DNA of 64,000 bases from Helicobacter mustelae (GCF_900476215.1 NZ_LS483446.1:1-64000); one strand, 5' to 3'. Positions 21,201 to 29,700 are shown, numbered from the stretch's first letter. Notes: generated by a model not told the origin, from the sequence alone. Numbers and translations are program-made.

Positions 21201-21573
21201 CTTCCAAAAATCCCAAAAGATTTGAGAGTTTATTGCCACTCACTTGATTCAAAATGAGTTTTGCTGCTGTCTCTAGGTTGGGATTGGCAGCAATATATCC
21301 TGCCAAAACAGTTTTTGCAAGATCTTCTTTTTGTGAGATGTTATTGAGGATAAGACCCTCTTTTTCTACATTGAAATCTTTATAAAAATTGCTAGATATG
21401 CCTGCTTGATTGGGCTTTGCGATATTGATGAGATCCACTCCATTGTCTGTTTTCCCCAAAGTGGGAGATGGGCCTGTATGGTCGGTGTCAATCGTGATGG
21501 GATTTGCGATAGCAGAACTACCTAAAAGACAGAGGGCATTTAAGAGGGCTAAAGATTGTTTTATCTTTCTCAT
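15283..21573 (-). CDS. Filamentous haemagglutinin-like TpsA exoprotein
   Basis: A 2096-residue secreted protein predicted to form a long right-handed beta-helix at the cell surface, exported by the neighbouring TpsB. The signal sequence covers residues 1-23 (LLNALCLLGSSAIA). The TPS domain follows, with ANPNGI at 135-140 and the paired cysteines TCHGCGF at 141-147, a form common in haemagglutinins and CdiA. Beyond it are many helix rungs of the type NLAIQSKNLQMDSKND, including tandem near-identical blocks. The C-terminus (HGITKSHISIN) has no VENN motif or recognisable toxin, and no immunity gene follows, so an adhesin or biofilm role is likelier than contact-dependent inhibition. It starts 39 bp after the upstream OMP stop, so an OMP-tpsA-tpsB operon is likely. 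Confidence 0.9.
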   Translation of the reverse strand: MRKIKQSLALLNALCLLGSSAIANPITIDTDHTGPSPTLGKTDNGVDLINIAKPNQAGISSNFYKDFNVEKEGLILNNISQKEDLAKTVLAGYIAANPNLETAAKLILNQVSGNKLSNLLGFLEVAGKQADVILANPNGITCHGCGFINIENLTLATGKFSQDEFHRLNQLKAYEELKTLSLDITQGKIITSALNASNTKTLTFLAKNMEVNGIVEGGDKIRALLGSNHVNFSPSVLLYEPIKLEGEQQALGLDVTYLGGVFAKSIYLVATNEGIGVKNSGILASTASQNSGDGGFVIDANGTIEITKPQTALIKQIQATKDPQNEGEKAPAPSALPLIFSNQNLDISAKNLVNHSILYAKDNLNIKAENILNQGALEFIQNPATREKFYSRDPNINGYFGGSKTYYMTYDYTIKTIKESIQKDTYSPAMMLANNIHLQSQTTTNDNALIQANNDFQNASKEFINKAPQAKSTTSYEGTKTLYNRYGKCFAGVKIGFNCASTRTTSAFVRADKVEFTDVELPEITLQDTSILLQDTLQNTKSSTPLPTPYVQNKDVLDLLVARRMQDAPSTRRDIMDFSIFQGSYQKNLLLGLQAHSIVISSQNTYNSSAITGNDITITSQALLNENGTLLARDTLKLKGEAITNQGGKILAQNISIDADGFTHTSSITSHKKDRIVSTNVSPLIAAVPVSKSYSEVFMKLAGRSYSKTVVIKKKNEELSSTSENTNLASLGILEGNHIIIKSKETHLIGANVDAKGDLLIQSDALSVKTLALKDNYADVVNTRNHTNQQVTSIQSGSDIVINSKQTNLISANIDAKGDLLIQSDTLNVKTLALKDNYADAVNTRNHTNQQVTSIQSGNHLLIDAKKQEYASVKMKGDTIALTGENILFDTSVNKSENKKLTRGILSPKLSTAPTTQHIANEIQGINLAIHSKSDFTAYNFDADITDSLSLKSDANLLISNHADSIQSPRNNTNKYSTQIDKSIAQTAKSIKLESKNIALIGANVDAKGDLLIQSDTLNVKTLALKDDYSDGTNIRNHTNQQVTSIQSGNHLLIDAKKQEYASVKMKGENIALQGENIRFDTSTLFDASTKESFSKGKKFDIKSFFLRPLVLETTTQHIANEIQGTNLAIHSKSDFTAYNLQTDSQNLAIQSDKNILISNHADSIQSTQDNINKYSTQIDKSIAQTAKNIKLESKNIALIGANVDAKGDLLIQSDTLNVKTLALKDDYADAVNTRNHTNQQVTSIQSGNHLLIDANKQEYTSVKMKGENIALQGENILFDTSTKESFSKTREKKTSGWFLDGKTTITTTTASTSQHIANEIQGSNLAIHSKNDFTAYNLQTDSQNLAIQSDKNILISNHADTKNVVVDTEIKKRSLYGSISKDKISAGLRTSNTKIHQDTNDKNHHNTTLKANHASFVAQGNTAIQSTNIQSDDLALQGESIALKALQDEHTSLETKHVTSHTFGVTINRRPLERLVIKYANSLGSKLGIKESIKVPEKEDIKAGFSYQYSDDFTKTQSYATSTSNLAIQSKNLQMDSKNDTVITNADITTDVFAAKNKNLAINTLENVKTTTTTKYNDTINASLKLSLGKQTGIKAHADYAHDGSKEKNTETSHVANHFKIGTLNLDTKNDVKIQGANLDIKEDANITAKNFALSSVSNTETNEKTDKKHNAALDFTYNGGFNVALSGGYGDSSSKENKVTQVASSLSAKNLNLKTSEKTQILGSRLNIEEDANITAKSFIITSTENSFAKTTHSKDANASLSAGFDGSLDLGANGGYTQKVTTQSNNSALSSDVSIKNLNLQSEDTKILGSNLTTKKAQITSKSLWIGSIQTYSKDTESSLGAQAGLGNKSGVKTAWDYNNKAQNSTGQTASHVSLGDFQIEVRGDTQIKGSHLSGDNGSIQTQNLNVLSSEETQKSHNIGLGAGNTNLKFRGNASLDLHTQTTQSASSIEAQNLKLAVKNDMNVESSQIKSENLDAKIGKNLNMVSKKDTEASFGVSGSLDMATKKKDFGIKGSIASQVKQQSSIEASNANIKVGNQTKLVGAKIEAKKGSFDGEKVSKESLIDYKVSLDKKSGKKLQKDFGHGITKSHISIN
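17500..19340 (-). repeat. Tandem long repeats within tpsA
   Basis: The segment encoding NHTNQQVTSIQSG recurs with equivalent points at 17849, 18446, 19019 and 19202, giving in-frame units of about 597, 573 and 183 bp. Blocks for KGDLLIQSDTLNVKTLALKD, HIANEIQG and KSIAQTAK are nearly identical between copies at the DNA level. Such repeats allow length variation of the exoprotein by recombination and are a risk for mis-assembly. Confidence 0.85.
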
Positions 21574-21612
21574 AATAATTCCTTATCATTCCTATTTTTT
21601 ATCATGGATTCT

Positions 21613-22433
21613 TCAAAAAACATATTTGTAACTTAGCATATAGGTATTTGTGCCAAGCTTCAGCATTTCTGATATTTTAAATACTTGTTTTTCTTCTAAA
21701 TTTCCCTGCCTATAAATATTTTTCCGCTCGTTATTTCTTTTGTAAGAATTGCTAGCAATGTTTCTGCTTATATAAAACTCTACCCGATGATGCTTGGCAA
21801 ACATCATGCTCAATCCGACCCGATAAGCAGCATTGCCAAAAGTATTTTGCCCATTGAAGCCTTGTGTTTTTAGATCAAGGGAAAAAGCATCATTGGTAAT
21901 CTTGATAGAAGCTTTGGAAAAATCAGAATCTTTGGTTGCAAATTTTGCTAGATAGAGGTTGTATTGGATTCCTCCAAACATTCCAAAGGAAAATTTCTCA
22001 TTGCGAAAAAAATTCAGCATCAAATCAAAAGAAGCATCAAAACGCGGCCCTTCAAGCGTTTTGATCGCAGTATTGTAAGCGTTAAGTTGAGGATCAGGAA
22101 ATGTGGGCAGAATCCTGTCTTTTATTGCAAGAGACTGATAGCCTACCCCAATAGACCACCGAAAGCCAAAAATATCCTGAAAGAAGAGATGCTCTGTCCC
22201 GAGATTGACAGAGACCAGGGGACCGAAATTTTTGGAGCTATCCATTTTGTAGAATGCAGACCCATGGAGCTCTTGCGTCACCCCTTGAAAGGTGCCCTTA
22301 TAACTTATACTACCACTAGATTGAATCATGCCCTGTGTCAACCCTCCTTCAACACCGACAAAGAATCTTGCTTGCGCGAAGTTTACTGTCCCCCCCCCCC
22401 TAAGAGCAATCCGCTTAAAAGTATTTTTTTCAT
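21613..22433 (-). CDS. Phase-variable outer membrane protein, out of frame in this sequence
   Basis: ATG 22433, with AAGGAG just upstream, opens MKKILLSGLLLGGGG and then meets a G11 run (plus-strand C11, 22390-22400) that shifts the frame to a stop (CAG TAA). With 12 or 9 G it would read TVNFAQARFFVGVEGG and continue as a 273-residue barrel (12 G): a signal sequence cut after AQA, strands such as FGPLVSVNLGTEHL and FSFGMFGGIQYNLYLA, the family strand HHRVEFYISRNIAS and the terminal YMLSYKYVF. The distance from ATG to stop is 821 bp, one short of a multiple of 3. The gene appears OFF, in the manner of Helicobacter OMPs switched by slipped-strand mispairing in the signal-peptide codons. Confidence 0.85.
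22390..22400. repeat. Poly-C (11) phase-variation tract
   Basis: Eleven consecutive C on the plus strand, within the signal-peptide codons of the leftward OMP gene. Eleven places the gene out of frame; nine or twelve restores it. A C6 tract occupies the equivalent position in the OMP remnant at 15163-15168. Confidence 0.9.
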
Positions 22434-22445
22434 TTTGACTCCTTA

Positions 22446-23165
22446 GTGGAACATAAAATATTATTTTGTATGAATATCTCTCTGATACTAATCAAATTTT
22501 CCTTAAAGAAAGCTGTTGCTCTAAAATTTTGTAGCTTTTCTTTTTGATAATGAGAAAATAGGGAGCTTGCGTGTATTTATGTTTGAAGCCAAAGTGAGAT
22601 AATTCTTTGACTTTGATTTCATTTGCAAGCATTGCTATAAAATATGGCAAAAAAGCATAGCCTGGATGGGTGGAGCAAAGCCTTCAGGGGTTTTAGGCAA
22701 GTTCTAGGAAGCTTGCATTTGCATCCAAGCCAAGCAAGAGAATGGCTTTGGAATTCTACCCCAACCCTCCCAAGGGTCTTTGGAGTCTCTACAAGTAGAT
22801 TCCCTGCTTTGTCAAAGCGATAGTGAATTTTGAGGGTTTTGGGTTTGTTGCTGGCATTTCTTGAAAGGAAACATCCTGCATTGCATCTTGTAGGATTTCC
22901 TTGATTGATATCCCCTCTTTTTTGGCCCTGAATCATTTGGCGCTTGTTTGTGATGACTCTATCATGCGTATGAGATTTCCTCCTGCAGAAGGGATTTCTA
23001 CAAACCTCTAAATCCATGTTTTATCTTTTTGCAAAGGCCTATGATTTTGGAAAAGGCCAGTTTTGCAAAAACGCAAAGGCATAGGCTCTTTGGGGGTGAA
23101 TTTGCTTTCTTTGTGTTGGATTTTTGAGATTTGGGAATCCCTCCAAAATATCTATGAAGGTGGAG
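22446..23165. other. Long intergenic region with decayed coding-like stretches
   Basis: About 720 bp between the phase-variable OMP start and cfa. It contains no intact gene I can support. On the minus strand several short stretches read like protein in alternating frames. One runs from about 22625 to about 22500 (NEIKVKELSHFGFKHKY, then APYFLIIKKKSYKILEQQ, with a stop). Another, at about 22960-22830, reads EGISIKEILQDAMQDVSFQE. They are interrupted by stops, which suggests a degraded gene of unknown identity. The OMP promoter should lie near 22446-22500. Confidence 0.35.
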
Positions 23166-24332
23166 TTAGTCTTGATAGATTCTTGCATGTGTCATGGCGA
23201 TGTTGTTGTCCACTCCTTTGGTCAATAAAAATTGAAAAATATCAGCACTTCCTACTCGGAATGCGGAAGCACAGCTTTTGAGATACAAGCGCCACATTCT
23301 GATAAATCTTTCATCATACATTTTTCTGACCTCTTCAATCTCCTTTTCGAAGTTTTCTCTCCAGATATCTAGGGTTTTTGCATAGTGCAATCTTAGACTT
23401 TCTGCCAAAAGCAAGTGAAAATCAAATTCACTCGCAATGCTAATAAGCTCTCTTAGGGAGGGTAGATATCCCCCAGGGAAGATGTATTTGTCGATCCAGG
23501 CATTGGTCTCTCCCTCAAAGGAAGCCAATATGGTATGGAGCAAAAAGCTTCCGCTAGGCTTTAGACACTGCTTGACTTTACTAAAGTATAGAGGGAAGTT
23601 GGCCCGCCCTACATGCTCAAACATTCCAATGGAAACTGCCTTGTCAAAATAATTCTCCATCTCCAAGTCTTGGTAGTTTTTGAGCATGATGGTGACCTTA
23701 TCCTCAAGACCACAGTCTTTTACCCTTTGTGTGGCTTCTTTGTGTTGTTCTTCTGAGAGGGTGATGCCTACGACTTCGACACCATATTTTTGGGCTGCCA
23801 TGATGGAGAGCCAACCCCAGCCACAACCAATTTCAAGGAGTTTTTCGCCTTTTTTGAGGTCGAGTTTTTTGAGAGTGTGCTCGATTTTGTTGATTTGTGC
23901 TTGGTGCAAATCATCCGTGGGATTCTTGAAATATGCACAAGAATAGCTTTTTGTGGGATCTAGCCAAAGCTTGTAGAAGTCATTGCCTAGATCGTAGTGG
24001 CTTTTGATATTTTTGCTTTCTTGTTTTGTGTGGATTTTGCTTGTAATGTGTTTGTGTTTGTTGAGATGATGGTGGTTGTTGAACTGATACATCACATAGG
24101 AAATCGCATCAAAATCCCCCTCGATCTCGATATTCCCATCCATATAGGCCTCTCCAAAAAATAAGCTAAGATCTTGGGAGAAGGCATTTAGCCCAAAAGG
24201 CTTTTTTAAAGTGATTTTGAAATCAGGCTCCCCCTCGCCTATTTTGACTTGTTCCCCATCCCAAAACTCGATCACATAACGCCCAAAATTCCACTTTTTA
24301 AGAACTTGCTTGATAAGAAATTTTTGAAACAT
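23166..24332 (-). CDS. cfa: Cyclopropane-fatty-acyl-phospholipid synthase
   Basis: Transfers a methylene group from S-adenosylmethionine to unsaturated acyl chains of membrane phospholipids, which in Helicobacter contributes to acid resistance. The 388-residue protein has the SAM-binding motif KLLEIGCGWGWLSI in its middle and further family blocks: SHYDLGNDFYKLWLD, YSCAYFKNP, FDKAVSIGMFEHVG and YIFPGGYLPSL. ATG 24332 is chosen because the preceding 39 codons are unlike the family and AAGAGAG is suitably spaced. It appears monocistronic. Confidence 0.95.
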   Translation of the reverse strand: MFQKFLIKQVLKKWNFGRYVIEFWDGEQVKIGEGEPDFKITLKKPFGLNAFSQDLSLFFGEAYMDGNIEIEGDFDAISYVMYQFNNHHHLNKHKHITSKIHTKQESKNIKSHYDLGNDFYKLWLDPTKSYSCAYFKNPTDDLHQAQINKIEHTLKKLDLKKGEKLLEIGCGWGWLSIMAAQKYGVEVVGITLSEEQHKEATQRVKDCGLEDKVTIMLKNYQDLEMENYFDKAVSIGMFEHVGRANFPLYFSKVKQCLKPSGSFLLHTILASFEGETNAWIDKYIFPGGYLPSLRELISIASEFDFHLLLAESLRLHYAKTLDIWRENFEKEIEEVRKMYDERFIRMWRLYLKSCASAFRVGSADIFQFLLTKGVDNNIAMTHARIYQD

Positions 24333-24705
24333 TTTAAATACTCTCTTTCTAAGAAAATAAATCTTGCCATTATAAAGTATATTTATTGACAAATACTCTC
24401 TTAAGCCAATAAAATGTGGATATATATGTTGCTTTTTACTGTCTCCCACTTAATTTAAATAATAAAATTTTCTTTTAATCAAAAATAAAAACTGCTGATT
24501 AGTGAGTCTAAACTCTTTAGAAAGAAAATAGATGCTTCTTGCTTGTTTTTACTTTTTCATTGATGGCCAGTCTTGTGTATGTTAATTTTGTGGAATGGAA
24601 AAGCTGAGGGAGGTTTTTGGAGTTTTGATTGTTTTTCTCGCAGAAATGACTAGGGAGCATTTGGTATTGCTTGGCTTGAGCTAGGATTTGTATTTCATGC
24701 CAAGC
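24333..24705. other. Intergenic region between cfa and the CRISPR array
   Basis: About 370 bp, AT-rich towards 24450-24560. It includes the cfa promoter and the sequence flanking the first CRISPR repeat. No open frame, tRNA or degenerate extra repeat is visible. If spacers are added at this end it would act as the leader, but the sequence does not show that. Confidence 0.4.
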
Positions 24706-25400
24706 GTTTTAGCCACTTCATAAATATGTTTATGCTAAAATTAGAGTTAGTAGTTCTCTTTTTCTTTCCTGTTTTAGCCACTTCATAAATATGTTTATGC
24801 TAAAATTGAGCTATACGGATTGCAAAGATTCTTTTTGTTTTAGCCACTTCATAAATATGTTTATGCTAAAATGCTGCGGTCTTGATTATTGGTAGCATTC
24901 GTGTTTTAGCCACTTCATAAATATGTTTATGCTAAAATTTTAAAGTTTTGCGGCGATGAACTGCATGTGTTTTAGCCACTTCATAAATATGTTTATGCTA
25001 AAATCTTGCTCCACCCACACGTTATACTTGCTAGGTTTTAGCCACTTCATAAATATGTTTATGCTAAAATTCAACGCCTGCAATATTGTAATTAATCTTC
25101 GTTTTAGCCACTTCATAAATATGTTTATGCTAAAATCCCTTCTTGGTTTTGATGCCACTCTAAACGGTTTTAGCCACTTCATAAATATGTTTATGCTAAA
25201 ATTCGTAGCGTTATCTTTCCCATGCACAGCATGTTTTAGCCACTTCATAAATATGTTTATGCTAAAATTGATGCAGTTGCAACACGTAGAAAGAGTCTGT
25301 TTTAGCCACTTCATAAATATGTTTATGCTAAAATTTGGAAAAACTTTACATAGAGACCCGCATAGTTTTAGCCACTTCATAAATATGTTTATGCTAAAAT
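24706..25400 (+). CRISPR. Type II-C CRISPR array, 11 repeats and 10 spacers
   Basis: Eleven identical 36-bp repeats start at 24706, 24771, 24837, 24903, 24969, 25035, 25101, 25167, 25233, 25299 and 25365. Nine spacers are 30 bp; the first is 29 bp. The repeat begins GTTTTAGCCACTTC and ends TTTATGCTAAAAT, the layout of the Campylobacter jejuni repeat. In this orientation the repeat end supplies an extended -10 (TATGCTAAAAT), so each spacer may be transcribed rightward from its own promoter, as shown for Neisseria and Campylobacter II-C arrays. No repeat is degenerate. Spacer targets cannot be determined here. Confidence 0.98.
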
Positions 25401-25406
25401 ACACCT

Positions 25407-25520
25407 CTTGAGGATCCCCTAAAGAAGGGAGTTTCAGGAGGTGGGATGTGGCTAAAATAAAGAGTTTTCGGTCCTCTGTGGGGTAACTGCCTAGCATCCC
25501 CTCAAACCGAGCCTAAAACA
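25407..25520 (+). ncRNA. Predicted tracrRNA of the type II-C system
   Basis: GTGGCTAAAAT at 25448-25458 is an anti-repeat pairing with the first 11 bases of the CRISPR repeat (one G-U). It is followed by AAAGAGTTTTCGG and a GGGG...CCCC stem, then CAAACCGA, closely paralleling the published C. jejuni tracrRNA (AAAGAGUUUGCGG, GGGG...CCCC, AAAACCGC), including the UCGG/CCGA outer stem. The -10 in the last repeat (25389-25400) would start transcription near 25407. The 5' boundary is uncertain, and the anti-repeat is shorter than in C. jejuni. The 3' end overlaps the convergent cas2 stop. Confidence 0.8.
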
Positions 25521-25836
25521 GAGTGAGCGGAGTAGGTTTTTGGACCTTTTGTGCTTGCGAAATTTCTCCTATCAAGATTTTCATGTGATCGAATTGTTTT
25601 TCTGTCAAAATCAAGGCTCTGATATGTCCTTTTTTGGGCAAATAGAGATGAAGTCGTTCAAGATAGGTATTTGCGCTTTTGACTCCTTTGCAAATCCTGA
25701 CATATACAGAAAATTGCAGCATGAAATAGCCCTCTTTCAAAAGTGTAGAGCGAAACTTGGCACTTGCCTTTCTATCTTCTTTGCTTTTTGTGGGCATGTC
25801 AAACATCACTAAAACTCTCATAAACTTCTCTTCCAT
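25513..25836 (-). CDS. cas2: CRISPR-associated endonuclease Cas2
   Basis: Partner of Cas1 in the spacer-integration complex. The 107-residue protein has the ferredoxin-like start MRVLVMFDMP, with the conserved Asp13 at the end of strand 1, followed by KFRSTLLKEGYFMLQFSVYVRI. ATG 25836 has AAGGAA upstream; an internal ATG at 25821 would also fit the family. It overlaps the cas1 3' end by 38 bp. It is the last cas gene, next to tracrRNA and array; no csn2 or cas4 is present, which fits subtype II-C. Confidence 0.95.
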   Translation of the reverse strand: MEEKFMRVLVMFDMPTKSKEDRKASAKFRSTLLKEGYFMLQFSVYVRICKGVKSANTYLERLHLYLPKKGHIRALILTEKQFDHMKILIGEISQAQKVQKPTPLTLF

Positions 25837-26725
25837 TGCTTTCCTTGTCCAAGATAGGCAATTCTATCATTTTGCCTCTATCGCAAATAAAGTTTGAAAT
25901 ACTCCATACCATACGAGTGATGGAGCGATGAAATGGGTAAAACTTTCCTTGAAGCAAAACTTTTGTATTCAAAAGATTGACAAGTTCCACGCGATGGGAG
26001 AGTGTGAGCTCATTTTCTATCCTCAGGGCTAGCACTCTAGAATCCACGAAGGGGCGATAGGGCTCTATCAAATCATCTGCAAGATTAAAGGGATTGAATT
26101 GATTGGAGTGAAAGATCCCAAGAGAGGGAATGAGCCCTGAACCTACGAGGTTTCTAGCAATGCAGCCTCGGATAATGGCATATCCATAATTCAGGGCTGC
26201 ATTGATGGGAGAGAAGTCTTTGCGCGAAAATCCCCTGCCAAAAAGAGAGGGGAAATAAAGGGCTGAAGCCTTGGCTTCATTATTTGTGCCATCTGCTAGT
26301 TTGACTGCTTTTTGCAGTGCTTGGAGTTTTGTGGCTGTGGAAGTTTTGTTTTCTTGCATTAAAAGATTTGTTTGATTTTGGATTTTTGCTTGGATGATTT
26401 TTTGCCATAGGATTGACTTGTTTTGTTTGGAAAAATGGATTTGCAAATCGAGTATGGCTGAGCTGCGGTAGTGTGCAAGAAAGGGCGAGAATACTCCACT
26501 GGGCAGATGGGAATCATCACAAAAAAATACAAGGATCTTGTATTGGGCCAATTCTTTCATCAATGAAGAAGTGAGGGTGATTTGAGGGGTATCAATCACT
26601 ATGGTGTGGATGTCTCTAAGAGGGATTCCTATATCTTCTTTGCCATGGATGATGAGATTATTGTTTTTATGAGAAAGCTTGGCGGGCTTGCTCATAAAAA
26701 GAGTGCGAAAGGCTTCATCAAACAT
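25799..26725 (-). CDS. cas1: CRISPR-associated integrase Cas1
   Basis: Metal-dependent integrase that inserts new spacers together with Cas2. The 308-residue protein contains NNEAKASALYFPSLFG with the catalytic Glu150, then PSLGIFHSNQFNPFNLADDL with His206 and Asp217/Asp218, followed by IEPYRPFVD, the expected Cas1 active site. Its ATG lies within the end of cas9 (8-bp overlap) and its own end overlaps cas2, so the three genes are translationally linked. Confidence 0.96.
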   Translation of the reverse strand: MFDEAFRTLFMSKPAKLSHKNNNLIIHGKEDIGIPLRDIHTIVIDTPQITLTSSLMKELAQYKILVFFCDDSHLPSGVFSPFLAHYRSSAILDLQIHFSKQNKSILWQKIIQAKIQNQTNLLMQENKTSTATKLQALQKAVKLADGTNNEAKASALYFPSLFGRGFSRKDFSPINAALNYGYAIIRGCIARNLVGSGLIPSLGIFHSNQFNPFNLADDLIEPYRPFVDSRVLALRIENELTLSHRVELVNLLNTKVLLQGKFYPFHRSITRMVWSISNFICDRGKMIELPILDKESNGREVYESFSDV

Positions 26726-29700
26726 GTTTTGGAGTTGTTTTTAGGGCGATGTTTTGACGATTTCTTGGTTTATGCTCTAGCACTTCTCCTAGCACAGAGA
26801 GCTTGACTTTTTGGAAAACCTTAAGTCCTTGAATGCCGCAACTTTCTCTTGTCATTGTTTTGTTTTTTTCTTTATCAGTATCTGTAAACATCTTCTCCTC
26901 ATCCTCATTTTTGAGGGCATATTTGCTGAGGTGCTCCAATTCGATAGTAGCTTTTGCTGAATTCGTGGACTTATAGATTGCTAGTACAGCCTCTTGCATC
27001 TCTTTGGTTTGGATTTTGATACAGTCGTTTTTGAAAAGCGAAAAACAAAACTCATAGTTTTCATCCATTTCTAGCCAATCTTTTATGATTCCGTTTTTCT
27101 TGCCTTGGACAATTGCTTTATTGGGAAGCTTGCCTATTGCAAAATCATAAGTATAAATTGGCACAGCATAGAATTTCCCCTTATCTTTGCTTTTGAAAAT
27201 ATCTACGCGCACCATTGCTCCATTATCCACAATCCCCTGATTGATTTCTCTTATCTTTCCAAATTTTAGTGCCTTTTTTACCCCCTCTTCTCCCCCAAAA
27301 GCTTGGTAATAGAACTCTTTTGTTCGCACGGTTTCTTGATGCAACTCTCCTGTGACTTTATGAGACACATGGTGGGAGGGGATGATGTTTTGGATAGATT
27401 CTTGGATTTTGTCTTTGAAATTTGACATGGGCCATCTTAGGGAAAGCTTATGATCTCCCTCTCTCAAGATTTGAGCCTTTTGATGAGATTTGAGCCTGTG
27501 GGTTTCTTTGTCTTTGAGATAAGTGGTGTATTTTTGAATCATGCTGGGCTCTATGCAAGCAATGATGATTGCATCTTGGGCGTGGTGGAGATGATGATCT
27601 CTATTTTTTTCTTGCACTCCCCAAAAACTTCGCATCGTTGAAGTCATAGAGCCTGAAATAATGCGGATATGCTCCTTTTTGCCATCAGGGAGAGGCAGGA
27701 AGGATAGAGAATGCTTGATATATTCTTTTGTCACTCTTCCGATATAGCCAGTGTCTACAAGATTTCTTGCTAGGAAATCCTCCTCATTTCTCTCTTTGAA
27801 ATTCTTTTGTGTGAGTTTGCGCTTTTTGCTGGGAGAAAAATTGCTGCTATATACTCTACCCACATACATATCCCATTTTTTCTCATCACTGCCAAGCCAC
27901 TCATAAGGGGTTTTGTTGCTTTTTTCTTGATTGCTGGAAGTTAGGCAGAGGACTTTATTGCTCTGGGAATCATCTAGGCTTCTGCTCAAGGGGAATGCGT
28001 GATCGATCTGCAGGGCCCTTTGGTCTTTGAGATGATCTATGGTGATTTTCTCTCCACTATAGAGGCAGTATTCTTCTTGCTGCTTCCAGAGCTTGCATTT
28101 CAAGCGATTGTTATAGGTATTGGGAAGCCCTAGAACTTCTAGCAATTGGGATGCAGCGTCATTTTCGCTTTTGTTTTTTTTGTTGATTTTCTCAAGCTGC
28201 ATTCTTGCGCTTTTTGCCTTGCAGACATCTCTAGTTAGTTCGATGTGAAAATAATGAAAGCCTCCATATTTTTCTAAAAGCGCATTGACGACCTTCCGAA
28301 ACTCACTCAATGCCCGCCTTAACACAGGATTTGGAATATCAAAATAGCTCTCTTCTTTTGCAAGCTCACTTAGTGGAGGGAGGAGTTGTCTGTTTTTGGG
28401 CTGGGGTTTGCTAAAGATTCCTCTTTCTTGCAAAATCTCCACCCCTTCATCATATCTCTTCCCCTCTCGCATCAAAGGCAAGAGATGATAGAGCGCTTCA
28501 AGGCTAAGATTGATGTGTTTTGAGAAATTAAGCTTTGCATCCTTGATTGTTTGGATTTGCTCTTTGCTAAGCTGCAAAGACTCTAACTCCTTTAGGATCG
28601 CCTCCCAATCTTTATTTGCTCCCAAAATATTGGCGATTTTGTCTTGGGTCTTCCTATCTTGTGTGATCTTATTGAGTTTAAAGGTGCTAGGCAAAGAAAG
28701 AAACACCGCTTTCTCAGGGTTTTTCCCGCTATAATCCAGTCCTAAAAATTCAAAATCACTTGGCAAATCTAGCAGAAGTTTTAGTTTGGAGTAGGTGAGC
28801 CCTTTTTCATTCTTTTGGGCTTCTTGTAGGATTTTTCCTAAATAAACGCACATATCTTCTTGTGAGAAACACAATCCATGGCGATTTGTAAGATTTTTCA
28901 AAAAATTAATGCTCTTTGTTAGAGCGACAAACTCTTCTGCACTTGGAGCGTGTTTGCACGCACGATAGGGGCTATTCTCTCCTTTTTTGATGTGGCTACA
29001 TTTTCCGATTTTGTCGCCAAAGCCCTTGAGCGGACGTTGATAGAAGATGAGTCCCTCTCTTTCTTGCTTGCTTTGAGCATCAGGATTTCCCAAGAGCTTG
29101 TAGATGAGTTCTTCATTGACCCAGGGGCTCTTTAGCTCTTGCTGGATTTGAAAAATTGTTTTTAGCTCCTCTCTTAGTTCGCTTCTGCCCACGCATCGAT
29201 TGTAACTTTCTTTTTTGTTGCGAACATTGAGGGATTTTTGAAAGTAGAGTTTGTACATCATCTCGCCGATTGTTTTGCACTGCTCTTCTTTGATGCGCTT
29301 GGAATTTTCTGCGATTGCTTTTTTTATCTTACCACTATCGTTGTCTTCAACTCCATAAGTAATATCATCATATCCCCTGCGTTTGGCAATGTGCAAAATT
29401 ACCCTTGCTAGCTCTTCTTTGTCTAGCACTCTGTATAATGCCCTCTCTCTAAGCTCCCAGGGAGAGAGAAAGTCTTTTGAAGTTTGGAAGAGTGTCGCGA
29501 GTTTCTCTCCTTGCACAAAGCATTCCAAATCCAAGCCCAAAGCCTTGGAGAGATAGTGTTTTACTTGCTGTATTCTTCCTTTCTTGCGCGCATTTCTGCG
29601 CCTGGCACTTCTTGCCAGTGTCCTGGGGAGGGCTAGAGATTCTTTATTTTTTGGATTTTCTGCTTTTGTAAAAACCCTCACTCCACTAGCCACAATCTCT

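Noticed and set aside
15283-21573. TpsA as a contact-dependent inhibition toxin (CdiA), suggested by the TCHGCGF motif
   Set aside because: There is no VENN motif, no variable toxin-like C-terminus and no small immunity gene after it. The N-terminal motif is shared by many haemagglutinins.
22619-23017. 132-residue minus-strand frame as a real gene
   Set aside because: Unusual composition, no ribosome site, and neighbouring frames look equally protein-like, so decay is more likely than a gene.
24940-25497. Long open frames on both strands made of repeated FSINIFMKWLK or FSHFINMFMLK units
   Set aside because: They are the CRISPR repeats read as protein; the 66-bp period is a multiple of 3, so stop-free frames arise by chance.
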